Below are positions 12,101-23,787 of a stretch of 64,000 bases of DNA, one piece after another; position 1 is the stretch's first letter; each line of letters begins with the position of its first letter. The notes below the pieces were generated by a model. It was not told where the DNA came from and made no database searches. It saw only the letters and a list, made by a program, of their open reading frames with translations. A program made the position numbers and the translations under genes. The stretch comes from Liquidambar formosana. Lineage: Eukaryota > Streptophyta > Magnoliopsida > Saxifragales > Altingiaceae. The stretch spans positions 1,426,001-1,490,000 of the forward strand of contig CM077834.1 in assembly GCA_039720395.1 (NCBI GenBank), read 5' to 3'.

Positions 12101-15100
12101 TGGCTGCCTCGTCTTACCACAAGGTTTTGGAGGAAAACCGGATGCTTTACAATCAAGTCCAAGACCTCAAAGGTATGCCATTTTGTATTAATCTTTAGCT
12201 TAGAGCTATATATATTATTATGTGAAATGGAGCTTAACTCTAATCAAATTAGCTTTCTTACAGGAACCATTAGGGTGTACTGTAGAGTTAGGCCCTTCTT
12301 ACCAGGGCAATTGAATGGGCAGTCAACTGTGGATTATATTGGAGAAAATGGAAATATCATGATTGTCAATCCTTTTAAGCAGGGCAGAGATGCACGGAGG
12401 GTATTTGCATTTAATAAAGTGTTTGGAACAAGTGTGACACAAGGTATATTGTTGAAGTAGGGCTTCTTAATTTAATTATAATATTCTTGTTGAAGTTATG
12501 AGAATTGTCTTGACTTTCTTTGATCGTTGCATAGCTAGTTTAAGTAATCAAGAGTAAATGACTAAACAGCAATCTTCAATATGAATATTTTTCCATTTAA
12601 AGTAAAAATAGAGTAGATTGTAGATTTAAGATAATTTTATAACCATAATATATTCATATCAGAAAGGCAGAGTGTGTTGGCTTTACAATAAGCTATCAAA
12701 GCATGATTGGTACGGAAATTTGTAGTCCGTTTGTGTCTGTACGTTTTCTGGAAATTATTCATGGTGATTTTTCCTTTTATGTGCAGAGCAAATATATGCT
12801 GACTCTCAACCTTTGATCAGATCTGTTCTAGATGGCTTTAATGTTTGCATCTTCGCATATGGACAGACTGGTTCAGGGAAGACGTACACAATGGTAATAG
12901 CAAACCCATTGCAGTTCATGTAATATTCCCTTGTACACAGATGTTAACAAGTCTTGTATGAAATATAATTCATGATGCTCCAAATGTGAGTTCACAGGCT
13001 CAGACCAACATCATAATTGCACACAATATCATCCACATTCATGCATCTTGCGTCCTTTTTGGTTTTATCCACAAATTCCATTAATTTACTACCTCTCTTC
13101 AGTGCCATATTTTCTCTGATGAAGATGCCATTGAATGTTACCTTACAGGCAATATTTTTGGTCTTCTGGCCTATTTAGATATTTTAACTGGTGGTGTTTT
13201 CTTCATTGGTGTTGTCAGCCATCTGTTGCAGGAGGGGAAAAATTTTATATTTCCTGAACTGAAAACAACCCAATCTACAAAGAAAACAAACGATAATTGA
13301 AGAAAAGGAAGAAGGAAAAAGACATCATTTTTGAAAGACTTATGTATGATAGTATCATGGAAATTTGAAAATGAGATAGTTGTTATGAAATTGTTTATTT
13401 AACTTAAACCGTTCATTTCCTCTTCTGTCTTTCCTTTTTACAGAGCGGCCCTGATTTGACTGCTGAGGAGACATGGGGTGTAAACTATCGGGCTCTGCGT
13501 GACTTATTTCAGATGTCAAAGAATAGGATGGATATTATAGAATATGAAGTTGGAGTCCAGATGATTGAAATATACAATGAGCAAGTCAGAGATCTTTTAG
13601 TCAGTGATGGCTCGAATAGAAGATATCCTTTCAAGATTTACCTTTTCTTATTAACTTGATAAGCCTCCATAAATTTCTCATGCCCAATCTAAGCCTAACT
13701 TTCTGCCTCAAGGAATCCAAAATATCATCTTTGATCTGCATTGTTTCTTCCAGTACCTTAACTGCTTGCCTTAACTACTTGTACATTAGATATACGAAAT
13801 AATTCTCAATTGAATGGCCTAAATGTACCCGATGCAAGTCTGGTTCCAGTTACATGTACTCAAGATGTTCTTGATTTGATGAGAATTGGCCAAGGGAATC
13901 GTGCTGTTGGTGCTACTGCTCTAAATGAGCGAAGTAGCCGTTCTCATAGGTAGACCCTTTTTCTTTTCTATTCTCTTCTTTTTTCTGAATTCATGTTCTA
14001 TTTCGTGTTTATTATTGTCCAGTCATAACTGTTGCCTGTTTGGCAATCCTTCTGCAGTGTTTTAACAGTTCATATCCAAGGGAAAGAGTTGGTCTCTGGA
14101 TCCATTCTTAGGGGTTGCCTCCATCTGGTGGATTTGGCTGGAAGCGAGAGAGTGGATAAATCTGAGGCTGTTGGTGAGAGACTGAAGGAAGCCCAACATA
14201 TAAACAGATCTCTTTCTGCACTTGGAGATGTCATCTCTGCTCTTGCACAAAAGAGTACACATATTCCTTACAGAAATAGCAAGCTTACCCAAGTATTACA
14301 AGATTCTTTAGGTAATAGGTTAAGCATATGTTTTGTTTTTCATTTAATGTAATTCGAGTCTGTGATCATAAAAGCTGGAAGCAACCACACTTCTTGATAT
14401 CTATACATGCAATACTTAGACTGATTACATTTTGCCCTTCCATGGGTCAAATTGAAGCTATCTACATATGCACATGGGCATGCATGCATGTGTGTGAATA
14501 ACCAAGCTGCTCTGAACAATCCTTCTATAAACAATGTTTGGACCATCTTCCTGGCATTTTGGCTGAAGAAAAGGAATCTGGTAGCTCAATATTGTTGGAT
14601 TTATCGGTCAAACTTTTCTTTGTCATATAAATCTCTTAACATAAAACCCATTCTGATAATTGTATGCATTTTTTCTCCAAATGTTGTTGCTCTTTACATT
14701 TTTCTCATCATTTTCATCTTCTTTATAGGTGGGCATGCTAAAACATTGATGTTTGTACACATAAATCCGGAAGCTAATGCTATCGGGGAGACAATTAGTT
14801 CACTCAAGTTTGCTGAGAGGGTTGCCTCCATAGAACTTGGGGCAGCTCGATCTAATAAAGAAACTGGTGAAATCCGAGATCTCAAAGAAGAGGTTCAACT
14901 TTTTGCTCACTCTCTTGTTTAATTCTACTTTAGGACTTGTTTTCTTTGTAATGGGAACTTATTAAAAAACAATTTAATTGTACAGATCTCGAACCTTAAA
15001 CTGACATTGGAGAGGAAGGAAGCTGAACTGGAACAATTGAAAAGTGGGAATACTCGAGGTACTGTAGAATCACAAAAAACAAGAGCAGTTTCACCTTTTC

Positions 15101-16388
15101 ATATGCCAAGAAATGGTATTAATGCCAGCTCAAGGCCTGAAACCTGTCAGCGACCTGTTGATGACACTAGAAGCTTTGAGGTAAGTTGTAAAGTCAACAA
15201 ATCATTTAAGATATTAATATTTAGACTCATTTTAAATTCTATGGTATACATATAATACACACATATTAAAGGATTTTGGTGTGGCTTTGAAACATGCATA
15301 AACTACTTGTAGAAGTAATGGACGCTTCATCTCAATCTTGTGCTTTTCAGGCTAGAAGCTGTTCTTCAGGTAAGCAGAGGAGATCCCGATTTCCCTCTGC
15401 ATTTACAGACAAGGAGATTGTGCCAAAGATGACTTTTCCAGCTGAAGAGAAATTAGTGAGCTCTGGAAAACCAAGGTCACCATCCCCTCCTGTTAGGAGA
15501 TCACTGTCCACTGATAGAGGGGCCCTTATTAAAAGCAGGGTCAAGCCTATCACAACTGATGACCAACCAATTGTGAAACTGCCATTTCCGGCTAGAGTAC
15601 CTGTCAATAAATCTTTTGCCACGATACCAGTGATCCCTTCAATAGAGACCAATTTAAGAGGGTATATGGGTTCACAAGAGCCAGCTAAGCATGATAACAT
15701 CTCTGATGCATTCTATAACCTCCAGAGGATCAACACCAGGAAAGTTCAACCAGACCATGAAGAGGAGCAGTTTAAACAAGCGCTCAATATAAGGCAAGGT
15801 GGCATTAGAAAAATCAAGCCTGAAAGCAAGCCCAAGGCAAAGCATCAACTGCCAGCTAGGATTCAGAAGTCTGATGTTGCAGTGACATTGGTTTCTGACA
15901 TAGATGTTGGTGGAAAGATGGAGGAGGCTCGAAAGAGCGACTTCTCTGAGCCTGAAAATGAGCTTGGGCTTGTTGGGTCGCCGGTAAATGGTACATTGAG
16001 AGTGAAAAAGCTTCGACAGAACTTTTCAAGGAACTCTCAAAATCTTGAACCAAGGTATGACTAAATCTTTGCTTTTGAGAAACTAAACTATGAGAAAATT
16101 TTAATTAACAGTTTCTCTGATTGAGTTCTTGTTCTAAATTATACAATACTACCATTCTGATAGTAAACTGGCATCTTTATTTTCTGTTATGTTGATTGCA
16201 GTAGCATTTTCTCCTTTTTGTGCAGAGGACCACCAGTGCAGTTAGTGGAACCCTTATTGGTTGGAAAACAGGAAAACAAGCTTCCAAATGGTGTAATTCG
16301 TCATGCCAAGGAAGGAAGCAACACATCCATGCCAGAATTCAGGAGGAGCCGGTCTACTCCACGCGGAAAATTCATGATTTTACCTTGA
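6157..16388 (+). CDS. KIN14J-like: CH-domain minus-end kinesin of the KIN-14 family (KIN14J-like)
   Basis: This is a microtubule motor ATPase, expected to be minus-end directed, with an N-terminal calponin-homology domain that may bind actin. I assembled 17 coding exons: 6157-6307, 8227-8390, 8541-8684, 9271-9630, 10441-10509, 10673-10897, 11895-11976, 12077-12172, 12264-12443, 12787-12893, 13444-13622, 13785-13949, 14058-14311, 14729-14892, 14986-15180, 15351-16054, 16226-16388. The phases join into one frame of 3402 nt (1133 residues plus stop), which strongly supports the model. The CH domain is at about residues 50-180 and a coiled-coil-prone stretch at about 365-430. The motor begins [11 protein letters not shown] near 430, with P-loop GQTGSGKT at 516-523, NERSSRSHS near 635 and VDLAGSE near 660. 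A basic Ser/Pro-rich tail follows. The start is the first ATG after the leader splice (MPQETNSYS), matching relatives as I recall them. The exact orthologue is less certain than the family. Confidence 0.95.
9887..10177. repeat. Tandem duplication of about 144 bp in kinesin intron 4
   Basis: Two adjacent copies (about 9887-10030 and 10031-10177) share AACATGCAAAGGTATGT, TGTAGTCAAGACAATTCC and GTGTGCGTTGGCTTTAG, with only scattered mismatches. They are non-coding and lie between exons 4 and 5. Confidence 0.8.
11272..11577. mobile_element. Stowaway-like (Tc1/mariner) MITE in kinesin intron 6
   Basis: The left terminus reads CTCCCTCCATTTCATATT, and the right terminus is the inverse of CTCCCTTTATTTCATATT. 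Both continue into TGTCCTC. Stowaway MITEs carry CTCCCTCCGT-type ends and insert at TA. The right flank is TA and the left flank is TT, so the target duplication is imperfect. A (TA)n tract is internal and there is no ORF. Confidence 0.7.
13623..13784 (+). other. U12-type AT-AC intron in the kinesin motor domain
   Basis: No GT donor fits the exon end here. The intron instead starts with ATATCCTTT, the U12 consensus donor. It ends in AC, with CCTTAAC (13769-13775) about ten bases upstream, matching the U12 branch-point consensus and spacing. Splicing this 162-bp intron joins AG to A, giving residues [10 protein letters not shown] and keeping the motor frame open. It would be removed by the minor spliceosome. 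Conventional splice sites do not restore the frame. Confidence 0.9.
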
Positions 16389-16984
16389 GGAATTTACAGT
16401 ATACAGCAATGCAATTAGCTGCTATAATTATTGAGTTTTTGTACAGTGACAATCATTACCGGATTTCCAAGTTGCATACTTCTTTTATGGGGACTCAGAG
16501 GATGTTGATTTTGTCGGGAGGTGATAATCGAGAATCTTTTCCCTTTTTCTAATTTTACTTATGCTGTTTCCCATATCTTATGGACTAAGTTCAATGTAAT
16601 TTATCCTCATATTATTTAATATTCGGGAGCACTGTATGGAGTGTCTACATTTGAAGTCAACAGTACATAATTTTATACTCCTGTATCTGTTCTGCTGATT
16701 TGCTCCTTTGGACCATCCAAAATCTTCCACCTGACTTGAAAGATATGATCATTTAAGCGGGTGAAGTGTCTTTAAGATTGTTGCTTTCTGTAGCTAATGC
16801 TGTATGATTTCTTAAATGGTAAAATGAGACTTCTAAACTGTTATATGCGAACAGTAGCCCTCCACTTAATTGAGTTGTGGTGGCTGTCTTTAAGCACATC
16901 ATGCCTGTGATAGTTACCTTCTAATCAGTACTCCAAAAATGTTCACTTGGGTTGGGCACTTGGCCTGTAGAGCTTAACCCCATT
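16389..16984 (+). other. Kinesin 3' UTR and downstream DNA
   Basis: The stop codon at 16386-16388 is followed by AT-rich sequence without further kinesin exons. Cleavage probably occurs within a few hundred bases, but no single clear poly(A) signal stands out. Confidence 0.4.
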
Positions 16985-17165
16985 TCTTAGGGATACAATG
17001 ACCTGGCACCACAAGTAGCCTAGTGGTCCAGGGCTTGGGCCAACATGCCTTTGTGCATGGGTTTGAGTTCATACTTGTATGGTGATGTGCCCATCTTCCC
17101 ATGGATTGCCCTAGGCGGTTAGGGGTTGCCACCCATTCCCCCACCCAAAAACTAAATGGATGAGG
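16985..17165 (+). mobile_element. SINE-like, tRNA-derived repeat
   Basis: An A-box-like AGCCTAGTGG is followed about 45 bases later by a B-box-like GGGTTTGAGTTC, the spacing of an internal pol III promoter. The trailing part has GCCCTAGGCGG and CCACCCATTCC. No perfect target duplication was identified. Old tRNA-derived SINE is the best reading. Confidence 0.45.
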
Positions 17166-17341
17166 CCAGTCATTAGTTGTGAAAGCATACTAGTTGGGAA
17201 AGGCCTTAACATTTTAACAATGTATCTTCATCCCCTGGGAGCTGCTAAAGTTTCCAATGTGTTTATAGGACTGCCAGGTTAGTCCTATCGTCGGAATCCT
17301 TATGGACCAAGTGATGGACAGGTTAATCCTATTAAGATATA

Positions 17342-17740
17342 GAGGGCCTCTATTGGCACCCAAAGACTTACTCTTCATCCCTCACTTATTTTACATTTTA
17401 AGATCTTATGAAAAATACAGAAGGTTTTCATAAAAATTTATCACATATTCTATTAGAAAACATCATTTTGAACAAGTTTTTAGAAGAAAGTTTTTCCAAA
17501 ATTTATCGTTGAAGTATACTTTTTTGTCATTTACAGTATTCGCTTCATAAATGACTAAAAAGTCTATTTAAACGATAGATTTTGAAAAAACTTTCTTATA
17601 AAAAGTTATTCAAAATTATGTTTTCTAATAAATAACGCGATCAATTTTTATGAAAATCTTATATATTTTTTATAAAATCTTAAAGCATAAAATAAGTGGG
17701 GGATGAAAAGCAAGTTTTTGGGTGCCAATAGAAGGCCTCC
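17342..17740. mobile_element. MULE-type fold-back MITE, family copy 2 (9-bp TSD)
   Basis: This 399-bp element is flanked by a perfect 9-bp direct repeat, TAAGATATA (17333-17341 and 17741-17749), the target length of Mutator-like elements. Left end GAGGGCCTCTATTGGCACCC pairs with the inverse of GGAGGCCTTCTATTGGCACC on the right. The two halves mirror each other nearly to the centre. No ORF. Relatives lie at 4470-4816 and 42134-42532. Confidence 0.85.
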
Positions 17741-17749
17741 TAAGATATA

Positions 17750-18719
17750 AGAGGGATGCTGGTGGCCTCGAGTCCAAAGGAAATTAAATGGTAATTCAGT
17801 TCGATGAAACCAATGATGGACTTGCCATATTATTGGGCCAAGGTGGGCTGGACTCTCCTCATAAAGCTGTAAGTGGACAAGTGAATGCAAAATCTTTTTC
17901 TTTGTTTGTTTTTAACAAATGGTAAGAGACTTCTAGCCCTCACTCCTAAATACCAACAAATAAGTATCAATGATTCTTCATAATCTTAAATATGAAATCG
18001 TAGAATGTCACTAGGGTACCATATCATTGACAATGCAACATCAGATTGAAACAGGAGATTTTTGCAAAAATCTTCCAAGATTTGTCAAGTATAATAGAGT
18101 TAAAACCTTATTGGTGAAGCCAAGGACTTACATCCTACTGTAAGGGAGTTTGGATTCAGTGTTGATCGAGTTCCAAAAACTCAGCACCATGTTGAGTTAT
18201 TTAGAACCATAGGATGAGTGTTTGGCGGCTTGGATTAAAATATTGTGTTGAGGACATTTTGGTCATTTTAGTGGTAACTTTTTGATATTTTAATCCAAAT
18301 CTTCAAAACATTCATCCAACAATTACAATCAAACTTAGTACAGTGTTGAATTATATAACATCTAAACTTACTACAAAAATTCAGCACTAAATCCAAAGTT
18401 TTTAAAAGGCAGGGTTGAGTGTATTTTCTTTGGTTAAGGGTGAGTTGTTTGTTTGTGTTGGTAATTTTGCTCTCTCTTTGATAAGAAAGTTCTTGCCTTT
18501 ATTTTCCCAAAAAAGGATAATAGAATTGCCTTAAGCCCTTCACTAATTCAAGGAAACCCTTGTCCTCAACCGAGAAATAAATCCTCAAACAGCCAAACGG
18601 TCCCCCAAAATATTCCTATTTGTAATTTGGGTCACCAAAAGCCACGCGCCTCTAACAAGCCTGTGAAGCACGCTCCAATTTAAAACAAATCCCTAAAATT
18701 TGCCGCTACATTAGGGTTC
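17750..18719. other. Intergenic DNA upstream of the RecX gene
   Basis: AT-rich with no exon recognised. The region next to the RecX start (18540-18719) is somewhat more C-rich and should contain its promoter and leader, but no TATA box is convincing. Confidence 0.4.
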
Positions 18720-21700
18720 ATGCTTCGTCTCTCAATCTTTTCCATGAAAATGACGAATTTTCCAGGAAACCTCAGCTGGAAAATTCGATTCCAGCTTCAG
18801 AATCATATTTTTTCCATTCCCTGGTATGAATTATCCCTCAATTGGCTTCAATTTTCTTCAAAGTTTCGGTTTTTATTACAAGACTTCTGCGTTTTGTTTT
18901 GGTCTTTTCCTACATTTTCTCTGCAACCAAACGGAACCTCAAATTTTCATTTTTTTGATCACTAGATGTCGAATTTTCTTCAACTGTGCAACAGAAGCGT
19001 GATCATTGACTCTCCGTTTGGTTGCTTAGAAAATGTTGGAAACGAAAAGAAGACAAAATTTAAAAATCATCCGCTTTTGGTTGTTTTCGGTACTGAAAAG
19101 ATACTCAATTCGACTAAACCATATGACATATTCCAGTGTTTTCATTCAATTGAGTGGAGTACTGTTTTATCGGGTCCCAAACAATGAAAATTTTAGTTTT
19201 CTGGGACCATTGTCTGGTGCAATGGTAAAAGTCTCGGGCAACCATGTGCAAAGGCATAGGTTTGAGTCTTGAGAGCGGTTCATCCTCCCAAGATCCCGCT
19301 TAGTGGGACCAACATTGGGCAATGGCCTTATTTTCTTAGCTACCAAACGGAGCATGAAAGAAATGTTCAATATTGGTGTACAGATTGGATTAGATTAGTA
19401 GTGTAGGAAAAATATGGCTTAACTTATTGTAGATTTGCAAATGTAATTTTTTTATATTTCTCATCAGTTTTTATTTATTAGGCTGAGGAAGAACAATATC
19501 ATCAGATGTACAAAAGACAGAACATACAGTTCATCATTTCCAGTTCGCTACATCCCTAAGAAATCTTTAGAGATTGAAGAATCGAGTAATTCTTCGCCTG
19601 TGAAGCATTCAGAGTTTACAGAAAAGAATAACATTCCGGATTCAAATGCATTGAGATCTGAGGTTTCACATGGTGGGAGGAATGTATGGAGTAGTATTGC
19701 TTCGAATGAGAAGTTTCTGAACAACTTAAAGTTTGATGATGCGGAACTGGGTATAATTCCATTAGTATGCATAATTGTTACAGCATTTTTTTAAAAACTA
19801 TTATTCATTTCAACGTGCAAAAATGCTATGAGTGCTTTTGAAATCAACTTAAAGCATTTTGTTACTGTTTTATCCCCTTATCAATCTTAATTATGCTCTG
19901 ATCATGCACAAAACATAATGGGATTTTTATACTTGAAAGAAGTAGATCATGATTTGGAGGCCTTGGACTCTGAATTTATGGAAGAGCCTGAGGAGGAATT
20001 CCCCCATCAGGGGGAGGATTGTCAATCAACAGAATGTATCACAAGCCAGTAAGCTGAAACAAGATGCTGAGAAGTTGGGAATTGAATTACTTGCAACAAG
20101 GTTAGACTATATTTTCAGTAGCTTATGTATGTTATTTTCTAAGCATGAAAATATTTTTGTATGAATCTGTAGTTTTGTGGCTTCTGAACTGTAAATATTT
20201 TTTTATTTTCTACTAAGGAGAATCTCATTGTTGCTAGTCCACAATTATTTGTTAACACCTTTCCATTGTATTTACTTGTCTTTGTATCTGTCAATAGTGA
20301 TAAGATTAAATTTCATTCTGTTGTTTGCTGGACTTATTTTATGGTTTAAAATCTTTATTTCCTTTAAAATTTAGACGACATGAGATTTTTGGATATGAGG
20401 ATGTCATTGTAGAATTAATTTGCTTTAGATCTTACCTCACCATTTTTTGTTTTATATAGTTGTTGGACAACCTAATAGTGACATATGCTATATTGTTTGA
20501 CTAGATCAGCTTGGTATGGAAACTAAGCATCTAAAATTTAGTAAGTAAACAACTAAACATACTATCCCATTACAACCTTTATGACTTACCAAGTTCCTAT
20601 AAGTACTGAAATACATCTTGCAAACTCTGAAGTTGGACTTCGTAGGCATATGAGACAAATTTTAAACCCCAAGGGGTAGCTTAGCTGGCAAGGGACCACG
20701 CCTCAGGAAGCGGAGGTCCTGATTTCCACTCTTGCTAAACCCCTTGGGGCCACCCACACAAGGTTTCGTGGTTCTCATGGGCCTTGGACTTACCTGGTCC
20801 AAATGGGTTGTGGGGTCTTATATGGACCCAAGGTTTGCCAAAGGGTTTTCTTGTTATCAAAAAATTAGAAGACAAAATTTTAATGTGACTAATCAGTAAT
20901 GTTGAACCAAGTATGCTCTAATTATCATTTTTTCCATCAAAGGTAATTCAATTTTCTTGTCACAGCATGACTAAATTCTTAATAATGTTTACTTCCCCTA
21001 TTGTGTTCACTTAATCCCATCCAATAAATCATCTTTGAATATATGTATTAAATTTCAGGGTTCGATTTTTGAGGTTTGGTTTGAACAATAGGATTGAAAT
21101 TGTGACTTAGGTAATGAAAACAGGGATCTATGCACAGATTTCCTAAGGGTACATGTTTGTGTAGGTGCATAGGAAAGAGGAAGAAGATTTATATTTGAAG
21201 TATGTTTTCTTTTGATGCAGAGCATTTACAGCAGTTGAGCTGAAAAAGAAACTGCTTGGAAAGAGATTTCCTCTTGCTATTGTTGAGGACAATGATAAAT
21301 GATTTCCAGAACAGGTGTGTAACTAAGGATTGTTGGATTAAGAATCTTTTTTTTAAGGGTGTTTGTCAACCACTATTAGGGAAAAACAATATTTGTAGAT
21401 TCACTTGCCTGGATGCTATTTTACATGATTTTCTTAGTTAATGGTTCTTACACTTACACGCAACTGTGTTAGAGTTAGACTGGCTCTCTGTTCTCTGTGT
21501 CTCATTTATCTATATTATTTAGGACAAGCATAAGATTGATGGGTTGTAAATAAACCAGGAGGTAGCTCTGTGATTACTTTTTAGGGTTCATATTGTTTTA
21601 GGAATTTCATCATTCTCTGAGCAAGCAATTATCCCTGTGATCAAGGTTCTGTGCTAGAAACTGTGGCAGGCTTAAGGCCCCCTAGATTGCAATTACTCAC

Positions 21701-23787
21701 TTGAATTGTTTTTTATCAGAGTGGGATCTTGTCACAAGGGATTGAAAGTTTGCACTGAACTAACCACAGTGAACACCCTATTTCTGAGGGAGTGCATCTG
21801 GGTTATCTATCAAGAGTTAAGGATAAAAAGAATAAACCATAGGTAGGAAGAGCAGCATCTTTTAAGAAAAACCCCTTCACCCCCTTCCACTCCCCCTAAC
21901 CCTTGGCCCCTTCTTGAGGCCCTCATATTTTTGTTCTTTCTTATCCCCTCTGTTTATCTGGGCAATCTTATGAAGAACCCCAAAAACTTTGGTTACAATG
22001 AAGCAGTCATATTATTAGATTCTTGATCTTAACTGGTTTTGCTAGTACAACCAGCATCATATTGGAGCTGATTACCAGGCTATCCTATGCATTTATTATT
22101 TTCAAGCACATATTGCATTTTCTAGCACCCAGTTCATTTTGTTGTTTTCATTAGGAAATTTCTGTTCTCCCACACTTATCCAAGTTTATGTAATATAGAT
22201 CTCACCCACGTCTCTGTGCAAGTGTTTGACCTTTCTAGTTTGTTGTAGGGGATTGATAAACGATTTCTTGTATGCGGAAACATTTTCTCGGTCTAGATGG
22301 TCTTCCTTAAGTTGGGGACCAAGGCGGATCAAGCAAGTAAGTTGTCCTCTTTTAGAAATAATTTTCCAGTCAATATTTTTCACCATAAACTCTATGAATA
22401 TGAATCTCTAAAATTTTTGTTGCTTTATTAGTTAGCATTGGCTCAAGTTCTCTTTCCCATGTTATTTTATAATTGTTTATTGTCAGTTGCTATATCTTTC
22501 CTAAGTTTAGTTACTGAAAGGTAGATTAGGTGGTTACGAATAGATGTATCTGCAAAATGACAAACCCCTGCAGTTCTGTTTTTCCAGCATAAACTTGGAA
22601 TATAGTGTTGAAATTTGATACCTTATGGGATCTGATTTACTGATATTCTAATGTAGCAGCTTCCTGAAAGAATAGCCTTAGAGGAAAGGTTGCTTAATAC
22701 TTTTGTGATTCAGTTACGTAAATTTCCTACCTTCAATGATGTTTTGCCCTTTTTCTTAATGGTTATTTAAAGTAGATGGCAGGTGAGTTTAAGAGAGCAA
22801 GTTACTAAATTAGTTTGTGGAAATGTGGCATAAACATGGGAATGTGGTATCTAAGCCTATAGAATTTTATCAATTAAAAGACATTTATCTTGTTTAAACT
22901 TTGGTATTAGCACCAGATATCCCACTATGTAATGACATCTGTATCCGTATTTGCACAGATTTTTTAACCTAAACTTTTGCGCTTAGTCAATAGGTGCCTA
23001 TCTTTTAGATGAACCAAAGTTTGCAGTTTGTCACTTGATTCCCAAAAGAAAGGGAGTTTGATTGGTGCAAATTTGCTGAGAAAATTTATAAAGCAATAAA
23101 AGAAATTAGTCTGCCAATATAATGTTAAAAAATTAAAAGAAAAAATAGGACACAAAAGGAAAAATAAATCTAGGAAACATAAACAATTAGGTTAGTCTTT
23201 AAAAAATTAAGCTAAAAAATTTGGTCAGTCCTTTTTCTTTTTGTTAGAGAAGTCTCATTGGTTCACACAGGACACAAAGTGTGTATGGTTTCCTTACTGA
23301 TATTACAAGGCATTGAGGGTGATAATTTTCTATGTGACAGTCAGCTACGATTGATTAATCTTGGTAGTTAATATTTAGAAAGTGGTTCTTAAAAGAGAGG
23401 AAAAAAAAGAAGATAAAAATCATGATTTATTTCTTCTGTTTAGTTTCTGTTATTATCAAGGAGAAATGTTTACCACTGAGTAATGGGGCATTATTTTTGG
23501 ATCAGGCACTGTTCAAGAAGGGAATAAGTGAAGTCGACGTAGAGAAAGCAGTAAAACTGGTTTTCCAGGACGGTGAATCTGGTGGAGATCAAGAGCCAAG
23601 ACATGGCTTGTCAAAGCTTTCAATGGATCATCTATTTGTTCAGGCCTCAAAGCAATGGCTGCGGGGTCAGAATGTGCCCAAAGAGACACAGAAATCAAGG
23701 ATTATTCGGTGGCTTCAGTATCGTGGGTTCAACTGGGGTGTTATCAGCTTCATATTAAAGAAGTTAGAATCTCAGTATCCTCCATAG
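18720..23787 (+). CDS. RecX family protein, probably organellar, with two apparent 1-bp frameshifts
   Basis: RecX proteins bind RecA and tune recombination; plant members are nuclear-encoded and act in plastids or mitochondria. Exons are 18720-18823, 19482-19750, about 19940-20100, 21221-21314, 22249-22336 and 23506-23787. The first about 60 residues are basic and Ser-rich, like a transit peptide. The RecX core is clear: RAFTAVELKKKLLGKRFPL (exon 4), SRSRWSSLSWGPRRIKQ (exon 5), and LFVQASKQWLRG plus RIIRWLQYRGFNWG (exon 6), ending LESQYPP. Exon lengths sum to 998 nt, two too many for one frame. Exon 3 shifts near the G run at 20010-20014, between acidic DSEFMEEPEEE and DAEKLGIELLATR. Exon 4 shifts near 21288-21294, just before INDFQNR. 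These may be assembly errors or real lesions that would make a pseudogene. Family confidence is high; functionality is uncertain. Confidence 0.8.
19205..19340 (+). mobile_element. SINE-like repeat in RecX intron 1
   Basis: A-box-like TGGTGCAATGGTAAAAG is followed about 30 bases later by B-box-like GGTTTGAGTC, then CCTCCCAAGATCCCGC. This resembles a tRNA-derived SINE head. No poly(A) or target duplication is clear. Confidence 0.4.
20668..20872 (+). mobile_element. SINE-like repeat in RecX intron 3
   Basis: Begins GGGGTAGCTTAGCTGGCAAG, an A-box-like tRNA start. A decayed B-box region (GTCCTGATTTCCACTC) follows about 35 bases later, then a body ending in TTGTTATCAAAAAATT, like the short simple tail of plant SINEs. 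It interrupts no exon. Confidence 0.5.

Noticed and set aside
19949..20164. Reading RecX exon 3 wholly in the second frame (MIWRPWTLNLW) as an alternative to a frameshift
   Set aside because: It would need a different donor and acceptor pair and gives a Trp/Arg-rich stretch, whereas the first frame gives the acidic DSEFMEEPEEE I recall from relatives.
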